A stretch of DNA of 64,000 nucleotides. It comes from Lunularia cruciata (Eukaryota > Streptophyta > Marchantiopsida > Lunulariales > Lunulariaceae). The notes beneath the pieces are model-generated. The model did no database searches. It had not been told where the DNA came from and saw only the letters and a program-made list of their open reading frames with translations. This document shows positions 22,656 through 32,894 of this stretch, piece after piece; within the stretch, counting starts at the first letter, position 1, and each line of letters starts with the position of its first letter. A program made the translations under genes and the position numbers. The stretch is from positions 34,698,552-34,762,551 of the forward strand of contig OX419756.1 in assembly GCA_948567375.1 (NCBI GenBank). Reading direction: 5' to 3'.

Positions 22656-25600
22656 AAAAGTGAAGAAGGCTTAACAAGCACGTTTTGTTGCATTCTTGAT
22701 AGATAATAGAGCTATGATTACTCAAAAGAAATTGTCAACTACTCCATAGCAATTCCAGACCCTAAGAGTGTTATTTTAGAATGTTCATGGCATCACGCAT
22801 ACCAAGTACTCCAGTGCTAAGCCTTTGTGGGATGATATTGATCTGATTAATCTTGTGGAGACATGGGAACATGAAGGGAACACCATATAAGACATTGAAG
22901 GTTTCACTCTTGTCGATTCAACCTAGAACAAGTGGAGGTTACACAAAGGAAGGGGCTTTGGAGGTATTGCTACTTGTGTCAAATTTGGCTTTGAAAAATC
23001 ATTTTCTTTGATAGGCCAAGACTAAAGTGGACAATACCAATGGTTGAAGATTGGAGGAGTTGTTTCACCTTGCTTCCTTGCTATTTGTTACTTTGCTCCA
23101 TTGATATCACCAATTTATTTTGTTGGAGCTCTCAACACCATGCAACCTTTCCACTCTTGACAAAGGATGTGTTGGAGTATCAAAGTAAATGTGCACTACT
23201 TGTTCTTGGTGATTTCAATGCTAGGATCCAAGCCTCTAAGATCCTTGAGTTGAGTGACCTTGAGAATGACACTATTTTTACCTTGATAGACCATTCTAGT
23301 GCTTGTTCACGCTCTCCAAAGATCTCATGTCTAATCCATGAGTGAGCACTTTTTGAGCTTAGGTACAAATTGTAGCTTGAAAATCTTGAATGGCCTTTCT
23401 CAATTTCCTAAAAATTATAAGAGCACATGCTTTGCTTCAGGTGGATCAAGCACCATAGATTATATGCTCACCTCACCTAGTGATATACAACTTGTTTTGG
23501 ATTTCACTGTTTTAGATCCTCAACCTGGATCTGATCATGCACCTCTATCTTGTGTCATCCTTCTTCCTTGCCCCAATAAAACCACATTACCTATTGAGCA
23601 TGCCGTTACATGGAAACTCCGTCTAGATTTTCACAAGAGAGATCTGTATCAACAAGCAATCCAAGAGATAATGAACTCTATGAAGTGGAGTTTTGATTTT
23701 CAATAATGTAATGATCAGTTCGTTGAACATCTTCAATCTACATCTACTACTTTGTTTCCAAGAGGTTCTCACAGGAAGAGACTTGGTCTCCCTTGCAATA
23801 AGTGGTATGATGCTGACTGTAAGAAGGATCAAAGCTATGGATAGATCTCTTGATCAGATTGCTCAAAATCAGGGTTTTGTCTCTTATAAAAAGTTGGTGG
23901 AGTGCAAGAAGCGGGCATTTTTGAGACTCAAGGGGTTGAGTTGAGTATTGAATTGAGTAGCAATCCCAAGGCTTTTTGGAAGAAGGTAAAAATAAGATCT
24001 CCATCTCCATTGCTGGACCTGAAAGAGCTTTGTAACCATGTGAAGGATGTGTACTTTTTCCTTGATGCTCCAAGCATGACACCTAGCCTTGGATTTGCTC
24101 ACCATCTCTGAAGGCGATGTCAAGTAACAACTCAAGAAGTTGGCCAATGGTAAGGCTGAAGACCTTGATGGACAATGTGTTGAACTTCTGAAGTGGAGTG
24201 GTGTACTCACTTCTCTATTGAATGAGGCAATCAGGAGTGGCTTTCTTGATAGATGGTGCTTGAAGAAGGTAGTTCCTATTCACAAGTCTGGCCAGAGAGA
24301 TGTTGTCACCAATTACCATACTATACTAGTTGGTAGTATCTTTGCCAAGTTGTATGGTTGAATTTTGGAATCTGGGTTGAGTACTTGGACTTAAAAGTAC
24401 AGAATTTGAGCTAAGTGCCAAGCTGGTTTTGGATCAGGCATTAGTACCTTGGACCACCTATTGGTACTCCATGTTTTGTGGTGGAAATCAAAGGGTGTTT
24501 GGAGAACTCTCTATGTTGCATTTATTGATTTCAGAAAGGTCTTTGATAATGTGCTTAGGAAATCTCTAAGTGAGAGACTCATTGAAGTTAAAGTTCCACC
24601 GGATCTGATTGGTGCTATCTTTAGACTTTATGAAAAAGTGGTTGTGAGACTTTCATTTTTGAGCTCTCAAGATGTCCTTAGCACAATGGGTGTGATTTGA
24701 GGCTACTCTCTATCCTCAACTCTGTTTGGAATCTTCATCAATGATTTGGAAAGACTGCTCATGGAAGTTGGAGCTACAAGTGTACATGTTGGCTCTATGA
24801 TGATTCATGGACTCTCCACCAATCCAAAGAGTTAACAGAAGTTGTTGGATTCTCTTCTTTGCTTTTGCAATCAAAAAAAGATGGAGGTGAACTTCACAAG
24901 TCCAAGGTGATTGTGGGGTTCTAAAGGTGACACACCTTTCTTTTTTGATGGACAATGTTTTGAGCAGGTTTCTTCTTATAAATACTTGGGCCTTGAGTTT
25001 TCTCATGACTATAGTTGGTCTACTTGTGTAAGATGAGAATCAATGCAAGGTTTAGAGCTTTATATTCACTCATGAATTGCTCTAGACTCGCTCATCTTAC
25101 AACATGGGAGTTAAAGAAGGTATTGTCTAGATCTCTAGTATAGTTGGTGCTTCTCTATGGTGCTTAGATTTAGGGGTCCAAGTACTAAGAAGGACATGGT
25201 GGCAAAAGTTGGAGAAAGTTCAGAAATTGTTTTTTGTGACGAACTTTGGGTGAGGACTCAAACTCCTTATGTATTGTTGCTTGCTGAAATAGGGCTTTTG
25301 CCTCTTGAGGCTGAAGCTTTGTTCTTAGCTCTCACAAATGCCACCAAGGTGAGGTCCATAGAGCATGATAGACTTCACTACCAAGCTTTTTGTGCCACTC
25401 TATCTATTGGGTGGTATACATATCTGATTGTATGTGCCACAAGGTGGAATGTTTCTTAGCAACATTGGAAATTGGAGCATGTTGCACTATGAGAAGTGAT
25501 TAAGGATAAGTTCTTAGTTCATTTATGGCATGAACCTGGTACCAAGATGGTGTTTTATAAGCAGTTTTTAAATCCTATGTTGGTGTATTGTGAGCAAGAT

Positions 25601-25993
25601 TATCTCTTGGCTAGGATTTCTACTTCACTTAGACATGTTATTGCTCAGTATAGAACTAGCTCTCATAGACTAGAAGTAGAACAAGGATGTTGGTAGCAGA
25701 TAGAGCATTCCATGCAACTTTGCATCTTGTGTACTATGAGTAAAGTTGAGGATGAGCACCATTTGTTTGTTGATTGCACTTGTTACCATAAGATTAGAGT
25801 CAAATATCATATTAGTTTTAGTGATTTATCAACTCTTATAGATTGAGGCTTTAGCATTAAGGAAGTATATGACCAAGGTTAGTTTACATCAGACCAGTTT
25901 GTTACAGATTTGTAAGATGCCCTAGGCTCACATTTCATGTGTTTTCATCCTTTTGACTCTTTGGGTCTTCCGGGCTTTATATTTCATTGTTTC
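22656..25993 (+). mobile_element. LINE alpha A7, 5' truncated, ORF2 decayed
   Basis: Starts in the last codons of ORF1 (AAAGGAATTAGTAAAAGTG), has the UAG at 22747-22749 followed by CAATTC, then endonuclease sequence in several frames (23040-23706, including SKILELSDLEND and GGSSTIDYMLTS). RT follows (24140-24700; AEDLDGQCVELLKW, FIDFRKVFDNVLRKSLSERL), then the thumb region (25157-25459), the CCHC knuckle near 25725-25780, the 3' UTR and the tail at 25980-25993. The YADD part is damaged by a deletion near 24800. Its last 118 bp are part of the 163-bp direct repeat around A8. Confidence 0.85.
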
Positions 25994-26038
25994 ATAAAGA
26001 GCCAAGTAGTAGAGTCTCTAACGCTCCATGGACTTCAA
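25876..26038. repeat. 163-bp direct repeat, left copy, flanking LINE A8
   Basis: Holds the last 118 bp of A7 (AGGTTAGTTTACATCAG...TTCATTGTTTC) and 45 bp of the sequence beyond it (CATAAAGAGCCAAGTAGT ... GACTTCAA). The same 163 bp recurs at 30015-30177 with 7 visible substitutions and no gap. LINE A8 lies exactly between the two copies, so they look like a very long target-site duplication. Confidence 0.8.
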
Positions 26039-27275
26039 TGAACAATGAATAATGAACAATGAACAATGAAATATAAAGCCTAAAAGACCCAAAGAGTCAA
26101 AAGGCTGGAAACACAATACAAACACATGAAATGTGAACCTAGGCAAGGGCCTAGGGCATCTGACCAATCTGTAACAAATTGGTCCAATGTAAACTAACCT
26201 CGGTCATGTACTTCCCTACGCTAAAGCTTCAACCTGTAAGAGAGTTGAGAAATCACTACAAGTAATGTGATGTCTAACTCTAATCTGCATGTAACAAGGG
26301 CAATCAACAAACACATGATGCTCATCCTCAACTTTGCTCATAATACACAATTTGCAAATCACATGAAGTGCTCTATCTGCTGCCAACGTCCTTGTTCTAC
26401 TTCTAGTCTATGAGAACTAGTTCTATATTGAGCAATAACATGTCTAAGTGAAGTAGAAATACTAGCCAAGAGGTAGTCTTGTTCACAATACACCAACATA
26501 GGATTTACAAACTGCTGATAGAACACCATCTTGGTACCGGGTTGCTGCCATAAGCGAAGTAAGAACTGCTAAGGGATCACTTCTTGTAGTGCAACAGGCT
26601 CCAATCTCCAATGTTGCTCAGAAACATTCCACCTTGTGGCCCATGCAATCAGATCTGTATACCAACCATAAGATAGAATGGCACAAAATGTTTGGTAGGG
26701 AAGTCTCATATGCTCCATGGACCTCACCTTAGTGGCATATGTGAGAGCTAAAAACAAAGCTTCAGCCTCAAGAGGCAAAACCCAATTTCAGCAAGCAGCA
26801 CCCCAAGTTCATCACACAAAAACAATTTCTGAACTTTCTCCACCTTTTGCCACCATGTCTTCTTAGTACTTGGACCCCAAATTTGAGCACCATAGAGAAC
26901 CACCAACTGCACAAGAGATCTGAATAGCACCTTCTTCAACTCCCATGTGGTAAGATGAGCAAGTCTAGAGCGGTTCATGAGTGAATACAAAGCTCTAAAC
27001 CCTGCATTGATTCTCATTTTCACACAAGTAGACCAACTATAGTCATGAGAAAATGCTCAAGGCCCAAGTACTTATAAGAAGAAACATGCTCCAATTGCTG
27101 TCCATCAAAAAAGAAAGGTATGACACCATCATCACCTTGGACTTGTCAAGGTTCACCTCCATCTTTGTTTGATTGCAAAACAAGAGAGAGAATCCAACAG
27201 CTTATGTAAACTCTGTGGATTGGTGGAGAATCTGCATAAAGGAGTGCATGTATCATCAAAGAGCCAACCAGTAGC

Positions 27276-28247
27276 TCAAGCTTCCATGAGTAGTCTCTCG
27301 AGATCATAGATGAAGATTCCAAACAGAGTTGGAGATAGAGAGCAGCCTTGAATCACACCCATCGTGCTAAGGACATCTTGAGAGCTCAAAGATGAAAGTC
27401 TCACAACCACTTTCTCATAGAGTCTAGAAATAGCACCAATCAGATCCGCTGAAACACCAACTTCCATGAGTCTTTCACTTAGTGATTTCCTAAGCACCTT
27501 ATCAAAGGCCTTCCTAAAATCAATAAATGCAACATAGAGAGCTCTCCCAACACTCTTAGATTTCCACCACAAAACATGGAGTACCAATAGATGATCCAAA
27601 GTACTAAAGCCTGATCTGAAACCAGCTTGGCACTTAGCTTGAATTTTGTACCTTTCAGCCCAAGTACTCAACCTAGACTCCAAAATTTGACCGTATAACT
27701 TGGCAAAGAAACTACCCACTAGAATGGTACGGTAATTGGTGATAACATCTCTCTGGCCAGACTTGTGAATAGGAACTACCTTCTTGAAGCACCATCTATC
27801 AGGAAAGCCACACTTGATTGCCTCATTCAAGAGAGAAGTGAGTATTGGAATCAGATGGCTACCACCCCACTTAAGTAGTTCAACACATAGTCCATCAAGG
27901 TCTTCAGCCTTACCATTGGCCAACTTCTTCAATTGGTACTTGACATCAGCTTCAGAGATGGTGAGAGCAGATCCAAGGCAAGGTGCCATGCTTGGAGCAT
28001 CGGGGAAAAAGTACAGGTCCTTCACATATTCACAAAGCTCATTCAGGTCCAGCGATAGAGATGGAGATCTGATGGTTACCTTCTTCCAGAAAGCCTTGGG
28101 ATTGCCCCTCAATTCAATGCTCAACTCAACCCCCTTGAGTCTCAAGAATGCACACTTCTTGCACTTCACTAACTTTCTATAAGACACAAAAGCTTGATTT
28201 TGTGCAATCTGATCAAGACACCTATCCATAGCTTTGATCCTTGCCAT
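27276..28247 (-). pseudogene. LINE alpha A8 reverse transcriptase segment (323 codons)
   Basis: The longest open RT stretch of the family. From the N-terminus: basic linker (MARIKAMDRCLDQIAQNQAF), the block AEDLDGLCVELLKWGG, VVPIHKSGQRDVITNYRTI, QAGFRSGFSTLDHLLVLHVL, motif A with the catalytic Asp in VAFIDFRKAFDKVL, and motif B VIQGCSLSPTLFGIFI. It ends at LERLLMEA just before motif C, because a deletion near 27230 removes the YADD codons present in A4. RT copies element RNA at the nicked chromosomal target. Loss of YADD means this copy cannot do so. Confidence 0.85.
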
Positions 28248-28612
28248 TTTACAATCAGCATCAAACCACTTATTGCAAGGGAGACCAAGTCTCTTCCTAT
28301 GAGAACCTCATGGAAACAAAGTTGTTGATGTAGATTGAAGAAGTTCAACCAAGTGATCACTACGTTGTTGAAAATCAGAACTCCACTCCATAGAGCTCAA
28401 TTTCTCACAGATAGCTTGTTGGTACAGATCTTGCTTGTGAAAATCTAGACAAAGGTTCCCTCTAAAGGCATGGTCAATAGGTAATGTGGTTCTATTGAGG
28501 CAAGAAAGAAGGATGACACAAGATAGAGGTGCATGGTCAGATTCAGGTTGAGGATCTAAAACAACAAAATCTGAGACAATATGTATATCACTGGGTGAGG
28601 TGAGCATATAAT

Positions 28613-29326
28613 CTACAATGCTTGATCCACCAAAAGTCTACAGTGCTCGATCTTACAAGTTTTTGGAAATTGAGAAAGGCCATTCAAGATCTTCAAGCTA
28701 CAATTGGTACCAAAGCTCAAAAAGTACTCTTTCATGGAGTTGGATATGAGATCTTTGGAGGAGCGGGACCAAGCACTAGAATGATCTCTCAAGCTATGGA
28801 AAGGGTCATTCTCAAGGTCACTAAACTCAAGAATCAAAGAGGTTTGGATCATAGCATTGAAATCACCAAGAATAAGCACTGCACCTTTACTTTGAAATTC
28901 CAACACATCCTTTGTCAAGGAGTGGAAAGGCTGCATGGTGTTGAGAGATCCGCTTGAATAGATTGGTGATGTCAATGGGGCAAAGTAACAAACAGCAATG
29001 AAGCAAGGTGTAGCAACTCCTCCAATCCTCAGCCATTTGTATTGTCCACTTGAATCTTGGCCTATCAAAGAGACTGATTTTTCAAAGCCAAATCTGACGT
29101 AAGTAGCAATACCTCCACAGCCCCTTCCTTTGTGTTGCCTCTGCTTGTTCCAAGTTGAACTGACAAGAGTGAAACCTTCAATGTCTTGAATGGTGTTTCC
29201 TTCATGTTCCCATGTCTCCACAAGATTGATCAAATCAGCATCATCCCACACAGGTATAGTGCTTGAGTACTTGGTATGTGTGAGACCATGAACATTCCAA
29301 AACAACACTATAAGGGTCTGGAATTG
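28613..29326 (-). pseudogene. LINE alpha A8 endonuclease N-terminal segment
   Basis: Open from directly after the UAG (29329-29327): CAA TTC CAG ACC CTT ATA GTG TTG TTT TGG AAT, giving LFWNVHGLTHTKYSS. ETW and GDFNAMI boxes follow (ADLINLVETWEHEGN, VLILGDFNAMIQ). No in-frame ATG occurs between the UAG and the catalytic Asn of FWNVHG. It ends at 28613 through a frameshift near 28620; the C-terminal SDHAPLS part continues in another frame (28308-28607). It is a target-nicking EEP-type endonuclease by family motifs. Confidence 0.85.
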
Positions 29327-30014
29327 CTATGCGGTAGTTGACAACTTCTTTTGGGTGATCATAGCTCTATTGTCTCTCAAGAATGCAACAAAACCTGCTT
29401 GTTGAGCCTCCTTCACTTTTGCTAATTCTACCTTCTTTGCTTGCTATTGGAGAGGTGTGAGATCAGGTATGCCGCCCCTTCAATATAGCCTTGTTATCCA
29501 TCATTGCATTCCTTTGAGTTTCTGAGCCAAACCTCACCAAAATGCTTCTTGGTTTTGCACCTTGTTGTCCCAATCTATATGCTTGCAAAATCTGAGGATC
29601 ATGGACTCTCAAAGAATCAGCAATAAAATCACACACTATGGCCTTGGTGTCTTCCTTCTCACTCTTTGGCAAACCTGAGATTCCCAAGTTCTTCATTCTC
29701 ACCAATTGGTTCTCCTTCTCAACCTCATGCTCTTGCAAGCAAGAGATTTGAGCCACCTAAGTAGCTTCAGCATAAGACTTCATCTTCACTTCTAATGTGT
29801 CTACAATCTGTTGGAGCCCTCCGCCTTGTGTAGCAATGTCGTTGGCTTGTGCTCCCAAGGAAGCAACTTTCTCGGTAGCATGAACCATCCCCTTGGTTGA
29901 TGTTAACAGAGAGATAGAACTCTTCTTGTGGTCTTGAATCTCTTGGTTGACTAGGTTCAAAGACTCTTTTACACTACTGATCTCAGCCTTTACAAATTCC
30001 ATATCAGTCATGAG

Positions 30015-30177
30015 AGGTTAGTTTATATCAGACCAGTTTGTTACAGATTGGTTAGATGCCCTAGGCTCACATTTCATGTGTTTTCAGCCTTTTGACTCTT
30101 TGGGTCTTTCGGGCTTTATATTTCATTGTTTCATAAAGAGCCAAGTAGTGGAGTCTCTAATGCTCCATGGACTTCAA
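30015..30177. repeat. 163-bp direct repeat, right copy, flanking LINE A8
   Basis: Right partner of 25876-26038. It begins AGGTTAGTTTATATCAG at the 5' truncation point of A8 and ends GACTTCAA, after which unique flank continues (CCTAGAGACATAAG). It contains the end of a plus-strand LINE tail although no LINE body precedes it, so it is best read as duplicated target. Confidence 0.8.
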
Positions 30178-30560
30178 CCTAGAGACATAAGTGAGAGCCA
30201 AGAACAAGGCTTCAACATCAAGAGGCAAAAAGCTTATCTCAACAAGCAACAAGACATAACGGGTTTGAGTCTTCATACCAAGTTTACAAGAAGACTTTTT
30301 TGAACCTTCATAATATTTTTTCATCATGTCTTTGTAATACTACAACCCCAAAATTGAGCACCATAAAGAAGCATAGGCTGAAAAAGTGACACATAAAATA
30401 TGAACAACACCTTGTTCATATTTTATGTGCTAAGACAAGCAAGTTTAGAGCAATTCATGAGATAATACAAAGCTCTAAACCCTTCATTAATTTTATTCTT
30501 GATATAAGTAAAAAACTACAGCCATGTGAAAACTCAATCCCCAAGTATTTTTAAATAAAA
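30178..30560 (-). mobile_element. Diverged LINE RT C-terminal remnant, other subfamily
   Basis: Minus-strand similarity to the alpha RT thumb region (CATGGACTTCAACCTAGAGACATAAGTGAGAGCC and following align, loosely, with the alpha segment near 14490-14720), but clearly more diverged than A1-A14. It has stops in all frames. It continues the sequence into which A8 inserted. Confidence 0.55.
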
Positions 30561-31029
30561 AATTCTCCAAAGGTTGTGTGGTGCACACATTTTCTTGAAA
30601 CTGCAAGTTTTTATTTGTTTGTTCTATTTTTCTACTTTCTTATTAGGGATGAAGAAGCATCTTGTTATATTAAGGTGAAAAACCTCTCAATTGGGTATTA
30701 TTTAGCTTCATCCTTGTGTTTGCTAAGGTACAAAGGGGATAGTCTAGAAGACCTTTGGCCTCAAAGACCTAGATAAAGAACTGGTAGCAAGGATAGTTGG
30801 TGCCCAACCACCAAAGAAGTCTTCTCCATGAAGGACCCTACTATGACTAGTTTTCTTCCCAATGGACTTTTCACATGTACACTTTGGGGCATATATCTCT
30901 ATAGTTACATATCTAAATGAAGTGATGGTGGTCTTGTTGGAAGTGCCTTCTTGAGGGCTTTCTATTGACACCAAAATTATAGCTTTTGGAGGTCTATAAC
31001 AAACATTACAAGCATTTGAGTTTTAGAAG
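30561..31029. other. Spacer with weak LINE 5' UTR similarity
   Basis: No convincing gene; a 66-codon plus-strand ORF (30576-30776) has no recognisable motif. Around 30860-30990 the sequence TCTTGTTGGAAGTGCC... resembles a plus-strand LINE alpha 5' UTR monomer. Confidence 0.4.
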
Positions 31030-31221
31030 AACTTCAAGAGGAAGACTTTGTCCTTGTGCAGAACTCAAGGAGGAAGACTTTGACCTTGTGCAGAACTCAA
31101 GGACTAAGGCTTTGGCCTTATGCATAAGTCAAGGATGAAGACTTTGGCCTTGTGCATAACTCAAGGAGGAAGACCTTGGCCTTGTGCAAAACTTGGGGAG
31201 GAAGACTTTGGTATTATTCAT
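31030..31221. repeat. Minisatellite, six 32-bp units
   Basis: Six contiguous units of exactly 32 bp start at 31030, 31062, 31094, 31126, 31158 and 31190. The consensus begins AACTCAAGGAGGAAGACTTT and continues with GGCCTTGTGCAT. Units differ by a few substitutions and none by length. The period is not a multiple of 3, so it is not a coding repeat. There are no spacers between units. Confidence 0.9.
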
Positions 31222-31264
31222 GCCTTTGTGGTCCTCCACAAAGGCATATAGGTAACTTGATATA

Positions 31265-31460
31265 TAGGTAAAAACTAAATTAAACTAAATATAAATCTTG
31301 GAAGACCCAAAGATTTGGAAGGTTGAAAACACAATACAAATCATATCCAATGGCAACCTAGGAAAAATCCCAATGCGCATGACAAGTCAATTGTGTTTTC
31401 AGCCTTTTGACTCTTTGAGTCTTTTAGGATTTATATTTCATTGTTTCATCGTTGTTTCAT
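31265..31460. mobile_element. Two LINE 3' ends in inverted orientation
   Basis: A minus-strand LINE 3' end (TGGAAGACCCAAAGATTTGG..., 31300-31370) is followed by a plus-strand one (TTTTCAGCCTTTTGACTCTT ..., 31390-31450, with tail TTCATTGTTTCATCG). Each is under 100 bp. Together they form an imperfect inverted repeat. Both are more diverged than the main copies. Confidence 0.6.
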
Positions 31461-31540
31461 TCTTTCTATAATATACTAATAGAATCTTTGTTGTACAAAA
31501 AGCCAATGATTGAGGAAGAAGGGTTGCACATTTGAGTGTC

Positions 31541-32894
31541 AACAATGAAACAATGAAATATCAAGCCCAAAAGACCCAAAGAGTCAAAAGGCTAGAAACA
31601 CAATAAAAAAACACATGAAATGTGAGCCTAGGACATCTAACTAATCTATAACAAACTAGTCCAGTGTAAACTAATCTTGATCATATACTTTCCTAATGCT
31701 AAAGTCCCAATATATAAGAGAGTTGAGAAAATCACTACAACTAATCTGATATCTAACTCTGATTTGCATGTAACATAGGCACTCAATAAACACATGGTGC
31801 TCATCCTCAACTTTTCTCATAGTACACCATATGCAAACTTGCATGGAGTGCTCTATCTCTTGCCAATGTCTTTGTTCTACTTATAGTCTATGAGAACTAG
31901 TTCTACACTGAGCAATAACATGTCTAAGTGAAGTATTAATCCAAGCCAAGAGATAATCTTGCTCGAAATATACCAACATAGGAATAAATTGCTGATAGAA
32001 CACCATCTTGGTACTAGGTTCATGCCATAACCAAATTAAGAACTGCTCCTTGATCACCTCTTGTAGTGCAATAGGCACTAATCTCCAATGTCGCTCAGAA
32101 ACATTCCACCTTGTGGCCCATGCAATCAAATTTGTATACCAATCATTAGATAGAGTGGCACAAAGAGCTTGGTAAGGAAGTCTCTCATGCTCCATGGGCC
32201 TCACCTTAGTGGCATATATGAGAGTTAAGAACAAAGCTTTAGCCTCAAGAGGCAAAAGCCCTATTTCAGCAAGCAACAATAAATAAGGAGTTTGACTCCT
32301 CACCCCAAGTTCATCACACAAAAACAATTTCTAAAATTTCTCCGCCTTTTGCCACCATGTCTTCTTAGTACTTGGATCCCCAATCTGAGCACCATAGAAA
32401 ACCACCTGCTGAAAGAGATCTAAACAACACCTTCTACAACTCCCATGTTGTAAGAGGAGCAAGTTTAGAGCAATTCATGAGTGAATACAAAGCTCCAAAC
32501 CTTGCACTGATTCTCATCTTCACACAAGTAGATCAACTATAGTCATGAGAAAACTCAAGGCTCAAGTATTTATAAGAAAAAACCTGCTCCAATTGCTATC
32601 TAGCAAAAAAAAAAGGTGTGACACCTTTAGAACTCACCGCAATTACCTTGGACTTGTCAAGGTTCACTTCCATCTTTGTTTGATTCCAAAAGCAAAGACA
32701 AGAATCTAACAGCTTCTATGAACTCTGTAGATTGGTGGAGAGGAGCACTACATCATCTGCATGAAGGAGTGCATGGATCATCAAAGAGCCAACTTGTACA
32801 CTTGTAGCTCTAGGTTCCATGAGTAGTCTCTTTAGATCATCACTAAAGATTCCAAATAGAGTTGGGGATAGAGAGTAGCCTTGGATCACACCCA
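31541..32894 (-). mobile_element. LINE alpha A9, 3' segment (tail, 3' UTR, RT C-terminus)
   Basis: The heptamer tail starts at 31541 (AACAATGAAACAATGAA). The minus strand then shows 3' UTR and the RT C-terminal region (31881-32327, CDELGVRSQTPYLLLLAEIG...), with YADD region decayed (32716-32900, VIQGYSLSPTLFGIF, HADDVVLLS). It breaks at ATCACACCCA (32894), exactly where LINE A10 begins, and the continuation ATTGTGCTAG... is found at 38275, so this and 38266-41182 are one interrupted copy. Confidence 0.75.

Larger units (their letters stand above)
26039..30014 (-). mobile_element. LINE alpha A8, 5' truncated in ORF1, best-preserved coding
   Basis: Minus-strand copy with a long heptamer tail, (CAATGAA)n-like on the plus strand, at 26039-26071. 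It runs through 3' UTR, RT, endonuclease and the UAG at 29327-29329, and ends inside the ORF1 coiled coil at 30014 (MTDMEFVKAEISSVK). It is flanked by 163-bp direct repeats (25876-26038, 30015-30177). Few frameshifts are present: one near 28620, and deletions in the YADD region (about 27230) and in ORF1 (near 29465, 11 nt). Confidence 0.85.

Noticed and set aside
13836-30014. LINE alpha as an active element in this window
   Set aside because: Every copy has frameshifts, stops or deletions in ORF2; only the family consensus could be active.
31030-31221. Possible CRISPR-like array because of the regular repeats
   Set aside because: The 32-bp units are directly contiguous with no unique spacers, and the DNA is plant nuclear repeat sequence.
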